From: Pseudomonadota bacterium
GTDB taxonomy: Bacteria; Pseudomonadota; Alphaproteobacteria; Rhizobiales; Beijerinckiaceae
Direction: 5' to 3'
DNA: 34,257 nucleotides
Assembly: GCA_023423995.1 (NCBI GenBank)
Contig: JAFAEL010000018.1
Location: forward strand, 1 to 34,257
A model generated the notes under the pieces. The model was not told where the DNA came from and did no database searches. It was given only the letters and a program-made list of their open reading frames with translations. A program made the translations under genes and the position numbers. Below, in pieces: positions 1 to 7,169 of this stretch (the stretch's first letter is position 1; every line of letters begins with the position of its first letter).

Positions 1-542
1 TTGCGGGGCTCGGAAAGCCCCAGGAACACATCCTTCGGCTGCGCCCGCAGGCCGGCTTTCTCCAGCGCCGAGAGAACCGCGATGGTCTGCATCAGCGTCT
101 CGCCCGTGCCGCCCGACTTCGAGATCGCGACGAAGCGGCTCGTCTCGAGCGGGAGCCGCTCGAGCAGCCGACCGAAGGTGATCGGGTCGAGATTGTCCAT
201 GAAATGGAGCCGCGGGCCCTCGGTGAAGCGGCCGATCCCCGGCACGCCCCAATCGGCGATCTGCGCGAGCGTCTGGCCGCCGAGGCTGGAGCCGCCCGTG
301 CCAAGCAGCACGACGTCGGTCGCGCCGTCCTTCACGGTGCGGGCCGCATCCTCGATCGCGGCGAGATCCGATTGCTCGCCGGGCAGCTGCAGCAGCGCGA
401 GCCTGCCGGTATCGAAGTCCTCGCGCAGGCGGCCGAGCGCGCCCGTCACGCCGGCAAGGCCGGCCTCGAAGGCAGTGCGCGGAAGGCCGCCCACACCAAT
501 CTGCGCCTCAAGGGCGAGTTCGACATTCTGTTTCAGGGCCAT
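1..542 (-). CDS. pgi: Glucose-6-phosphate isomerase, N-terminal part (runs off left edge)
   Basis: Interconverts glucose-6-phosphate and fructose-6-phosphate in the cytoplasm (glycolysis/gluconeogenesis). The minus-strand frame opens with ATG at 542 (MALKQNVEL) and stays open to base 1, giving about 180 residues. Visible are the sugar-isomerase (SIS) phosphate-binding stretch VLLGTGGSSLGGQ, followed by FMDNLDP and the SKSGGTGETLMQ motif, all typical of the N-terminal SIS domain of Pgi. The family is roughly 400-550 residues, so more than half the gene lies outside the window. It starts 110 bases downstream of the oxygenase gene and is separated from it by a strong hairpin, so it is probably transcribed on its own. 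The assignment rests on these motifs and is firm. Confidence 0.9.
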   Translation of the reverse strand, partial: MALKQNVELALEAQIGVGGLPRTAFEAGLAGVTGALGRLREDFDTGRLALLQLPGEQSDLAAIEDAARTVKDGATDVVLLGTGGSSLGGQTLAQIADWGVPGIGRFTEGPRLHFMDNLDPITFGRLLERLPLETSRFVAISKSGGTGETLMQTIAVLSALEKAGLRAQPKDVFLGLSEPR

Positions 543-617
543 TCGGCACGTTCCCCCAAAGGCCGCAGCCCCTCAACGGGGAGCGCGGCCGTTTCGCATC
601 TGCCACTAGTGCTTTCC

Positions 618-650
618 GGCGGCCGCGGGAACTCCCGCGGCACGGCCGCC
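618..650 (-). terminator. GC-rich hairpin after the oxygenase gene
   Basis: Bases 618-625 (GGCGGCCG) are perfectly complementary to 643-650 (CGGCCGCC). Inside them, 624-629 pairs with 634-639 around an AACT loop. The hairpin begins three bases beyond the stop codon of the minus-strand oxygenase gene. No U-tract follows on the minus strand, so it may act as a Rho-assisted stop or as a 3' end stabiliser rather than a classical intrinsic terminator. Confidence 0.5.
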
Positions 651-652
651 GC

Positions 653-1282
653 TCAGCGCCCGAATATGCCCTTCAGGAACTGAGACACCCGGTTACGCTT
701 CTTCTTGCGTTCCAGTTCCGCGGCATCGGCGATCCAGGCGACCTGAACCACCCTGCGCTCGCCGGCGAAGGGGCGGTGCCCGTGCCAAGACTTGTCGCTC
801 CGCAGGAAGGCGAAGACGGTTCCCATGGTGGGCGGCACCTCGGCCGCATAGGGCTCGAAGTTCTGCCCGTCGTAGAGGACGCGCAGCCGGCCGCCGGCAT
901 CGTCCTCCCACGCCTCGTTCATGTAGACGAGCATCGTCATCACCTTGGACGGGCCGTCCGTGTGGATGGCGCCGTATTTCGGCTGACTGCGCTTCATGAT
1001 GGTGGTGAGCCGCGGAAAGCCGTGCAGGTCCCGCCCGAATTGCGTGGACAGTTCCTCGGTCAGCTCGGGTCCTTCCAACTCCTCGATGAGGGTCGCAAAG
1101 CTGCCTCGGAGCTGAACGTTGTCGACCGTCAGGTAGCCGGGTTTCTCGATCGGGGGAAAATCGCGCTTGATGCCCTCGACCGCCTCGCTCCGCAGGAAGC
1201 TGTCCCCGAGCAGGAAGTCGTACGGCTCCGTCGACCTGCTGGCGGTCCGAATCGCATCGAGGTTGAGCACGGAGAGCGCCAT
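653..1282 (-). CDS. 2OG-Fe(II) oxygenase family protein
   Basis: A 209-residue cytoplasmic protein with the jelly-roll dioxygenase iron site: H107-x-D109 (in AIHTDG) and H167 (in KSWHGH), followed by R176/R177 as the likely 2-oxoglutarate carboxylate ligand. The segments MTMLVYMNEAW and GGRLRVLYDG match the strands between the metal ligands in prolyl-4-hydroxylase-like proteins. The substrate cannot be read from sequence; relatives hydroxylate protein side chains or small molecules. The C-terminus is basic (RKKKRNR). ATG at 1282 is the only sensible start. It lies alone, with a 133-base gap upstream that holds nothing recognisable. The family call is firm; the specific function is unknown. 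Confidence 0.8.
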   Translation of the reverse strand: MALSVLNLDAIRTASRSTEPYDFLLGDSFLRSEAVEGIKRDFPPIEKPGYLTVDNVQLRGSFATLIEELEGPELTEELSTQFGRDLHGFPRLTTIMKRSQPKYGAIHTDGPSKVMTMLVYMNEAWEDDAGGRLRVLYDGQNFEPYAAEVPPTMGTVFAFLRSDKSWHGHRPFAGERRVVQVAWIADAAELERKKKRNRVSQFLKGIFGR

Positions 1283-1415
1283 GGCGAAGCCGATCCGTCC
1301 TGAGGTCGCTCAAGGAGCCTCGAATAGAATCGCGGCGCGATCGTGGTCGCAAGCCGTAAATCCGCGAGCAAGGTCGTCCCCCGCTCGCGGACTGCCCGTC
1401 CGGCCAAAGCAGAGA

Positions 1416-2003
1416 TCAGTTGAGGACGACGACTTTCGCGCCGACCTTCACGCGATTGTACAGGTCGATCACGTCCGCATTGGTCATCCGGATGCAGCCG
1501 GAGGAGACGGCCTGGCCGATGGTCTCCGGTTCGTTCGAGCCGTGGATGCGGTAGAGCGAGGACCCGAGATAGAGGGCGCGAGCGCCGAGCGGGTTGTCGG
1601 GCCCGCCGGACATGTAGCGCGGCAGGTCGGGCCGGCGGCGCAGCATCTCGGCCGGCGGCGTCCAGCTGGGCCATTCGCGCTTGGCGGTGACGCGTTTCGT
1701 GCCCGTCCACTCGAAGCCCGGCCGGCCGACCCCGATGCCATACTCGATCGCCTCGCCGGGTCGGGTCACATAGTAGAGGCGGCGCGCACTCGTGGAGATC
1801 ACGATCGTGCCCGGCCCGAATTGCTCGGAAATCTCCACCCGTTGACGCGGGATCGGGGATGCCTTCGGACGATAATCGTCGAGATACTGGATCTCGCGGC
1901 TGTTCAACGGGTCCGACCACCAGTTCGATTGGGCGGAAGCGGGTTGGGAAGCGGCGGCCACGCCGAGGGCGATGCCGGCCATCGCGAGAAGCGCATGACG
2001 CAT
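1416..2003 (-). CDS. L,D-transpeptidase (YkuD/ErfK family), exported
   Basis: A periplasmic peptidoglycan cross-linking enzyme or relative, 195 residues. Residues 1-24 form a signal peptide (ALLAMAGIALGVAAAS, cleavage near ASA-QS). The YkuD catalytic signature is complete: H154 in YRIHGSNEP, then SSGCIRM with nucleophile C170 and R172. The domain spans about 65-195 and ends at the C-terminus, as in compact alphaproteobacterial paralogues. Such enzymes make 3-3 cross-links or attach proteins to peptidoglycan; which of these applies here cannot be told. Start is ATG at 2003, with GGGAA some 11 bases upstream. The leader carries a perfect inverted repeat (2045-2062). Monocistronic. Confidence 0.88.
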   Translation of the reverse strand: MRHALLAMAGIALGVAAASQPASAQSNWWSDPLNSREIQYLDDYRPKASPIPRQRVEISEQFGPGTIVISTSARRLYYVTRPGEAIEYGIGVGRPGFEWTGTKRVTAKREWPSWTPPAEMLRRRPDLPRYMSGGPDNPLGARALYLGSSLYRIHGSNEPETIGQAVSSGCIRMTNADVIDLYNRVKVGAKVVVLN

Positions 2004-2044
2004 GACGAAGTATTCCCGAGTGGTGGAGCGACCCAGCAGGTCGT

Positions 2045-2062
2045 CGTTATGGCTTCATAACG
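2045..2062 (-). promoter_or_regulatory. Perfect inverted repeat in the L,D-transpeptidase leader
   Basis: CGTTATG, loop GCTT, CATAACG: a perfect 7-bp palindromic stem located 42 bases upstream of the L,D-transpeptidase ATG. A TACAAT -10-like hexamer lies upstream of it on the minus strand (2085-2090), although no good -35 is visible. It would therefore sit in the 5' UTR as an RNA hairpin, or act as a DNA operator. Function inferred only. Confidence 0.4.
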
Positions 2063-2118
2063 CCACAGCCACGCTTCGGGTTTCATTGTACCGCGCTGGG
2101 ATTGCTGGCAGGTGCCGC

Positions 2119-2895
2119 CTAGTCTTCCGCTTCAAGGCTTATTGCCGAGATCAACCGGCCGTAATCCGGCTCTCCGCGGTGGGTCGCGCGCCGATAACTG
2201 TAAAATCGTAATTCATCGGAATAGGTGCAGAGCCCAAGCGAGGTAGCTCGTCCGATCCGGCAGTTTTCGAGCCGGTGCATGATGAAAGCCGGCAAGTCGA
2301 AATAGGCGTGGCCGTCGCGCTCGCTCGGCCGGAAGAAGGCCGCGTATCCCTCGTCCGCTTCGTGGAAACGGGCGACGAATTCCGGCCCGACCTCGTAGGC
2401 GTTCGGGCCGATCGTCGGCCCGAGCACCGCGACGATGTCGCCGCGCATGGCGCCGAGCTCCTCCATCCGGGCGATCGTCGCCTCCAGCACACCCGTGAAG
2501 GCGCCCTTCCACCCGGCATGGGCCGCGCCGATGACGCCCGCCTTCGCGTCGGCGAAGAGCACCGGCCCGCAATCGGCGCTCGCGACCGCGACCGCGAGGC
2601 CGGGCTCGCGCGTCACCATCGCGTCCGCCTTCGGGCGCTCGTCCGGCCGCCAGGGCTTGTCCACCACGATCACGTCCGGAGAGTGGATCTGGTAGAGGCT
2701 GAGGAGCCGATCGGGCTCGACGCCGAGCGCTCCGGCCATGCGGGCCCGGTTCTCCGCGACGGCCTTCGGATCGTCCGCGGAACCGACGCCGCCGTTGAGC
2801 GAGGCATAGATGCCGCCCGACGCGCCGTCCTGCCGCGTGAAGAAGGCATGCCGGACGCGGCGAAGCCCCGCGAGTTCGGGTGCCTGGATCAGCAT
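2119..2895 (-). CDS. pgeF: Peptidoglycan editing factor PgeF (YfiH, laccase-like domain)
   Basis: 258 residues. PgeF hydrolyses wrongly incorporated L-Ser in peptidoglycan precursors in place of L-Ala; the family was earlier called YfiH or polyphenol oxidase. The metal-binding triad is visible as H71 (LYQIHS), C109 (SADCGPVLF) and H126 (AAHAGWKGAF). Earlier HAFFTRQDGAS and ASLNGGVGSADD are the typical opening motifs. The reading frame continues far upstream, but ATG at 2895 gives the family's normal length and overlaps the end of the methyltransferase gene by 7 bases, indicating translational coupling. It is the last gene of the lgt-midA-pgeF operon. Confidence 0.92.
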   Translation of the reverse strand: MLIQAPELAGLRRVRHAFFTRQDGASGGIYASLNGGVGSADDPKAVAENRARMAGALGVEPDRLLSLYQIHSPDVIVVDKPWRPDERPKADAMVTREPGLAVAVASADCGPVLFADAKAGVIGAAHAGWKGAFTGVLEATIARMEELGAMRGDIVAVLGPTIGPNAYEVGPEFVARFHEADEGYAAFFRPSERDGHAYFDLPAFIMHRLENCRIGRATSLGLCTYSDELRFYSYRRATHRGEPDYGRLISAISLEAED

Positions 2896-4004
2896 GTCGT
2901 CTCCAGCTCGGATCCTGATTGCGCTCCTGCGGGCGTGGGGAGGAGCCCAGGCAGGGATGGAAGGCCCGGATGCGAGAAGGCCATGACCTTGAAGAGGGTT
3001 CCCATCTGGGTCGGATCCGTCAGGCGCCTTGAAGCCGCGTCGATCGCGGCAGCCTGGTCCGGCGAGGCGCGTCGCTTCAGCTGGTTCGCCCGCGCCTCGA
3101 TGCCGAGCGTGCGCAGGAATTCGCCCTGGGTCGTCGGCCCGTGCAGGCGCGTGCCGGCCTGGGTGCAGGTCCGCGCCAAGGCCTCGAAATCGACATGCGC
3201 CGTAAGGTCGGCCTCGCCGGGATCGGCGAGCGGATCGGCAAATTGGTGGGAGCGGACGGCCTGCAGCGTATCGCCCGGCGCGGTGCGGAGATGGCCGTAA
3301 TCGATCACCAGCGCTGCCCCGCCATCGCGGAACAGCCGCCCGGCGAGCTGCCCGACGATGGCGAGGGCGGGCTCGTTGATCTCGAGCACCTCGCCTGCAT
3401 TTCCGGGCGTGCGGATCCGCGCATCGGGATCCGGCGCGAGCCCGAAGGTCAGCGCATCGTCCTGAGCTAGGCCGACGAGGCGCTCGTGCCAGCCCCGCTC
3501 CGTCCGGACGAATTGCCGGACCGGCAGGGCGTCGAAGAATTCGTTGGCAAGGATGATGGCCGGCCCGTCCGGCACCGTTTCGAGGCGATCGTGCCACGCG
3601 ACGGGGTGTCCGGACCGGGCCAGCGTTCGTTCCTGTGCGTTGCGCAGGGCCGGGCTCGTCTCGACGAGGTGGATGGCCAGCGCGTCGGGAAATCCCGGCA
3701 TCGCCCGCGCGGCGCGGAGGGCGTCCGCCATCAGGGTGCCGCGCCCGGGCCCGAGCTCGACCAGGGCGACGCGCGGCGGCCGGCCCATCAGGGACCAGGT
3801 CTCCGCCGCCCAGAGCCCGAGCAGCTCGCCGAACATCTGGCTGATCTCGGGCGAGGTCGTGAAATCGCCTGCGGCGCCTAGTGGATCGCGGGTCGGGTAG
3901 TAGCCGAAGCCGGGATGCCCGAGCGCGAGCGCCATGAAGCGCTCGACCGTGATCGGCCCTTCGGCCGCGATGATGCTCCGGATCTCGCGCTCGAGCGGCG
4001 TCAC
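2889..4004 (-). CDS. midA: MidA/NDUFAF7-family SAM-dependent methyltransferase
   Basis: 371 residues, class I Rossmann methyltransferase. It has the family opening (GPITVERFMALALGHP, GFGYYPTRDPLG, GDFTTSPEISQMFGELLG) and the SAM-binding motif ELGPGRGT near residues 84-90. The eukaryotic orthologue NDUFAF7 methylates an arginine of the complex I subunit NDUFS2, so a role in complex I assembly is plausible, but this is inference from the family. Start is GTG at 4004, overlapping the lgt stop by four bases (GTGA), and the 3' end overlaps pgeF by 7 bases. Middle gene of the operon. Confidence 0.9.
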   Translation of the reverse strand: MTPLEREIRSIIAAEGPITVERFMALALGHPGFGYYPTRDPLGAAGDFTTSPEISQMFGELLGLWAAETWSLMGRPPRVALVELGPGRGTLMADALRAARAMPGFPDALAIHLVETSPALRNAQERTLARSGHPVAWHDRLETVPDGPAIILANEFFDALPVRQFVRTERGWHERLVGLAQDDALTFGLAPDPDARIRTPGNAGEVLEINEPALAIVGQLAGRLFRDGGAALVIDYGHLRTAPGDTLQAVRSHQFADPLADPGEADLTAHVDFEALARTCTQAGTRLHGPTTQGEFLRTLGIEARANQLKRRASPDQAAAIDAASRRLTDPTQMGTLFKVMAFSHPGLPSLPGLLPTPAGAQSGSELETTC

Positions 4005-4849
4005 GCCGGCGCCTCGAGGCGGGACGGCCGGGGCCGGGTCCAGCCCCGCGCCGCGATCACGATGATCACCACGCCGGCCGCCGCCATCGGGATGGACAGC
4101 AGCTGCCCCATAGTGGTGCCCCCGAACAGGAAGCCGAGCTGGGGGTCAGGCTCGCGGAAGAACTCGCAGACGATCCGGGCGAGCGCGTAGCCGACCACGA
4201 AGATCCCGCCGACGAGCCCGGGCCGGCGGAACCCGAACATCCGGACGGCGATCGCCATGACGACGAGCAGCAGGAGCCCTTCGGAGAAGGCCTCGTAGAG
4301 CTGGCTGGGATGGCGCGGTACGTCGCCCCCGAGCGGGAAGACGACGCCCCAGGGCAGATCCGGCGCAGGCCTGCCCCAGAGTTCGCCGTTGACGAAATTC
4401 GCCACCCGTCCCGTGAACAGCCCGATCGGCGCGACGGTTGCCGCGACGTCCAGCATCGCGAGCGCGTTCAGCTTGCGGGCACGGGCGAACAGCACGATGG
4501 CCAGGATCGTCCCGATCAGGCCGCCGTGGAACGACATCCCGCCGCGCCATACGGTGAGGATCTCGGCCGGGTGCTCGAGATAGCTCCCCAGATTGTAGAA
4601 CAGGACGTAGCCGAGGCGGCCCCCGAGCACGATCCCGAGCGCGATCCAGACGATCTGGTCGTCCATGTCCGTCTGCGTCGGCCGGCGCGTGTCGCCCCAG
4701 AGGGCTGCGTTGGCCGCGAGCCGGCGCGAGTACCACCAGCCGAGCACGATGCCCGCCACGTAGGAGAGCGCGTACCAGCGGATGGCGAAGGGCCCCACGG
4801 CTATGGCTACGGGGTCGATATGAGGAAAGGGGATCGCAAGAAGCGGCAT
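4001..4849 (-). CDS. lgt: Prolipoprotein diacylglyceryl transferase
   Basis: 282 residues, inner membrane, multi-spanning. It transfers diacylglycerol from phosphatidylglycerol to the lipobox cysteine of prolipoproteins, the first step of lipoprotein maturation. The Lgt signature GRVANFVNGELWGR is at about 147-160 and the conserved HGG (H108) precedes it. RWYALSY near residue 24 is the usual N-terminal motif. ATG at 4849. First gene of the lgt-midA-pgeF operon, with a sigma70-like promoter 33-61 bases upstream, divergent from ubiK. Confidence 0.95.
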   Translation of the reverse strand: MPLLAIPFPHIDPVAIAVGPFAIRWYALSYVAGIVLGWWYSRRLAANAALWGDTRRPTQTDMDDQIVWIALGIVLGGRLGYVLFYNLGSYLEHPAEILTVWRGGMSFHGGLIGTILAIVLFARARKLNALAMLDVAATVAPIGLFTGRVANFVNGELWGRPAPDLPWGVVFPLGGDVPRHPSQLYEAFSEGLLLLVVMAIAVRMFGFRRPGLVGGIFVVGYALARIVCEFFREPDPQLGFLFGGTTMGQLLSIPMAAAGVVIIVIAARGWTRPRPSRLEAPA

Positions 4850-4881
4850 GTCTGGTCCGGTGCGAGTCGCCCGCCGACGGG

Positions 4882-4910
4882 ATGTCTCCCGCGCCGGCCG
4901 GGACCGTCAA
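4882..4910 (-). promoter_or_regulatory. Putative sigma70-type promoter of the lgt operon
   Basis: On the minus strand TTGACG (4905-4910), a 17-base spacer and AGACAT (4882-4887). The predicted start near 4875 leaves a leader of about 26 bases before the lgt ATG. The -35 is close to consensus, the -10 is weak. Confidence 0.45.
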
Positions 4911-4933
4911 CCCCGCGGGGCGCACGGAAGCTG

Positions 4934-4962
4934 TTGCGGGACGGCGTGCCGCGCCTCATCTA
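4934..4962 (+). promoter_or_regulatory. Putative promoter of ubiK
   Basis: TTGCGG (4934-4939), 17-base spacer, CATCTA (4957-4962), about 45 bases before the ubiK ATG. It lies back to back with the lgt promoter. Weak match, supported mainly by spacing and position. Confidence 0.35.
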
Positions 4963-5006
4963 GGGCCGAGGCCGGCTCGCCGGCGAACTGCACAAGGGAA
5001 AGCGCA

Positions 5007-5282
5007 ATGGCCGGAACGAGCCGCCTGATGGACGATTTGGCCCGCCTGATGACCGACGCGGCGGGGGCGGCTCAGGGCGTCCGGCGCGAGGTCGAGACGG
5101 CCGTGAAGGCCCAGGTCGAGCGCATCCTGCGCGACATGGATGTGGCGACGCGGGAGGAGGTCGACGTGCTGCGCGACATGGTCGCGACCCTCCGGGCCGA
5201 GAACGAGGCGCTCGAGGCCCGCGTGAAGGCGCTCGAGGGCGGGTCGAAGCCGCTGCCCGATCCGACTTCAGGTTTCGCCTGA
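5007..5282 (+). CDS. ubiK: UbiK-type ubiquinone biosynthesis accessory factor (BMFP/YqiC)
   Basis: 91 residues, matching the BMFP family of small membrane-fusogenic proteins. UbiK binds the UbiJ lipid-carrier protein and is needed for efficient aerobic ubiquinone synthesis; that is family knowledge. The sequence has an amphipathic N-terminal helix (RLMDDLARLMTDAAGAAQGV), a linker, and a C-terminal coiled coil from about 50 to 78 (EEVDVLRDMVATLRAENEAL). The ATG at 5007 follows AAGGGAA at a good distance; an upstream extension of the frame is out-of-family. The stop codon lies inside a palindrome shared with the convergent GGDEF-EAL gene. Confidence 0.85.
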   Translation: MAGTSRLMDDLARLMTDAAGAAQGVRREVETAVKAQVERILRDMDVATREEVDVLRDMVATLRAENEALEARVKALEGGSKPLPDPTSGFA

Positions 5283-5295
5283 CCGGCGGTCAGGC
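5277..5295. terminator. Bidirectional hairpin spanning both stop codons
   Basis: GCCTGACC (5277-5284), loop GGC, GGTCAGGC (5288-5295): a perfect 8-bp stem between convergent ubiK and the GGDEF-EAL gene. Both TGA stops (5280-5282 plus; 5290-5292 minus) are in the stem. No T-run on either side. Confidence 0.55.
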
Positions 5296-6861
5296 TGCGG
5301 CGAGGCGGTCCCGATCGGAAGGGGGCGTCGTCGCCTCGATCAGCCGGGCCGCGTCCGTGGCGGGCACCGGGGCGCCGAACAGGTAGCCCTGCCCGAAGGT
5401 GCAGCCGCGGTCGGCCAGCCATTCCGAATTCCGCCTGTTCTCGATCCCCTCGGCCGTGGTCAGGATGCCGAGGCTGTTGCCGAGGCCGATGATGGCGCTG
5501 ATGATCTTCGCGCTCTCCTCGTTCTCGAGCGACTGCACGAAGGAGCGGTCGATCTTGATCTTGTCGAACTTCAGCTCGCGCAGGTGATAGAGGCTCGAAT
5601 AGCCGGTGCCGAAATCGTCCAGGGCGATCGACACGCCCGCGCTCTGCAGCACGCCGAGCGTGGCGCGTGTCACGTCCAGGTCGTTGGTCAGCGCCGATTC
5701 CGTGATCTCGATCTCGAGCCGGCGCGGGTCGAACCCGGTCTCGCGCAGAATGGAGAGAAGGCGGGCGGCCAGCAGCCGGTCCTTGAACTGGCAGGGTGAG
5801 ATGTTCACCGAAAGCCCGAGCCGCGCGGGCCATGACCGCGCGTCGAGGCAGGCCTGGCGCAGCAGGCTGTAGCAGAGCTCCGTGATGACGCCGGTGTCTT
5901 CGGCGAGCGGGATGAAGACGTCCGGAGGAATGATGCCCCGCTGCGGGTGATACCAGCGCGCGAGGACCTCGAAGCCGAGGAGCCTATGGGTCGCGAGGTC
6001 CACGAGCGGCTGGTAATGGGGCCGGATCTGCCCGGCCTGGATCGCCGAGCGGAGCGCGATCTCGAGCGTCACCCGCTCCTTCAGCTCCTCGTCCATCCGC
6101 TGTTCGTAGAACCGGAAGGTCCCGCGGCCTTCCCGCTTGGCGCGGTACATCGCGATATCGGCCGCCCGCAGCAGCGCCTCGGCGTCCTCGCCATCGCCCG
6201 GGAAGAGCGCGATGCCGATCGTCGCCCCGACGTCGATCCTGGCGCCTTCCCAGTAGATCGGGTCCGACAGCCGCGTGATCGTCTGCTGCGCGAAGCGGAT
6301 GAGCTCGCCGCTGCGTGCCTCCTCGGGAAGAAAGATGGAGAATTCGTCGCCGCCGAGCCGGGCCGCGATGGCGCCCTTGGGCAGCAGCGCCGTCAGCCGC
6401 TCCGCAACCTCGCACAGGACGGCGTCTCCGGCGGCGTGGCCATAGACGTCGTTCACCGGCTTGAACCGGTCGAGGTCGATCAGGATGACGGATGAGGGCG
6501 TGCGCAGCGGGTTCGCGGCGGTCGCGGCCTCGACAGTCTCGATCAGCATGCGCCTGTTGGGGAGGGCGGTGAGCGCGTCGCGGCGCGCGATCGAAAGGGC
6601 ATTCTGCTCCGCCGCCTCGCGGGCCCGCATCTCCCGCCGAAGCCGGACGGACTTCATGACGGAGGCGATCCCCAGGGCGAAGCTCATCAGGAAGCCGAGG
6701 AAGATGACCCCCCACAGGCCATAGCCGACGACCGCCCTTTCCATGGCGGCGAAGATGCCCAAGGTATCGCCGATCAGCCACAGGCAGGATGCGATCGCGA
6801 GCATGCAGGCGAGCTCGTAGAGCTCTCCCTTCTTGAGCGCCTTGTCCTGCGCCTCGGCCAT
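5290..6861 (-). CDS. Membrane GGDEF-EAL protein (c-di-GMP turnover)
   Basis: 523 residues. Two transmembrane helices (about 14-36 and 44-68) precede a short helical linker, a GGDEF domain (about 90-250) and an EAL domain (about 262-510). The diguanylate cyclase motif GGDEF is intact at 170-174, with D129 in LIDLDRF. No RxxD inhibitory site lies five residues before it. The phosphodiesterase domain has EVL (298-300) in place of EAL but keeps the usual ligands: N in SVNISP, E in EITESAL, DD in LDDFGTGYSS, K in KIKIDRSF, E in TAEGIE, Q in FGQGYLFG. Both activities look possible. The periplasmic loop is too short to be a ligand-binding domain. ATG at 6861 follows GGAGAG. Confidence 0.92.
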   Translation of the reverse strand: MAEAQDKALKKGELYELACMLAIASCLWLIGDTLGIFAAMERAVVGYGLWGVIFLGFLMSFALGIASVMKSVRLRREMRAREAAEQNALSIARRDALTALPNRRMLIETVEAATAANPLRTPSSVILIDLDRFKPVNDVYGHAAGDAVLCEVAERLTALLPKGAIAARLGGDEFSIFLPEEARSGELIRFAQQTITRLSDPIYWEGARIDVGATIGIALFPGDGEDAEALLRAADIAMYRAKREGRGTFRFYEQRMDEELKERVTLEIALRSAIQAGQIRPHYQPLVDLATHRLLGFEVLARWYHPQRGIIPPDVFIPLAEDTGVITELCYSLLRQACLDARSWPARLGLSVNISPCQFKDRLLAARLLSILRETGFDPRRLEIEITESALTNDLDVTRATLGVLQSAGVSIALDDFGTGYSSLYHLRELKFDKIKIDRSFVQSLENEESAKIISAIIGLGNSLGILTTAEGIENRRNSEWLADRGCTFGQGYLFGAPVPATDAARLIEATTPPSDRDRLAAA

Positions 6862-7169
6862 CTGGCTCTCCGCCTCGATCCATCCCGGACCATGCAGGCT
6901 CTAACTTGTGCAAAGCTGAATCGTGGGCCGGCAATTCGACCTAACGTTAATTGCGAGTGATCGGAGTGAATCAGTCTGGAAACGCCGCGCGCGAAGTGCC
7001 GCGATGTCTCTGGGCTTCCTTCGGCTGAGCGCCGGCTCCCCGCCGGGCGACTTGCCGACGTCTTCCGTTCGGGATGTGGCGGGAGGAGCCCGCCGCGGCG
7101 GCAGGCTTCGGCTTGCATGCGCGAGCCGGCGCTGTCTTACGATCGGCCCAGGCTGGGGGACATCATGCC
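6862..7169. other. Intergenic region between divergent genes
   Basis: 308 bases without a credible gene. It contains an 8-bp palindrome TAACGTTA (6942-6949) in an AT-richer stretch that probably holds the GGDEF-EAL promoter. A weak promoter for the dehydrogenase follows: TTGCAT (7113-7118), 17 bases, CTTACG (7136-7141). The right part is GC-rich with no repeat or RNA gene that I can see. Confidence 0.4.

Noticed and set aside
2896..3597. Upstream extension of the pgeF frame
   Set aside because: It runs through the midA gene in another frame and has low-complexity sequence; the ATG at 2895 gives the normal family length.
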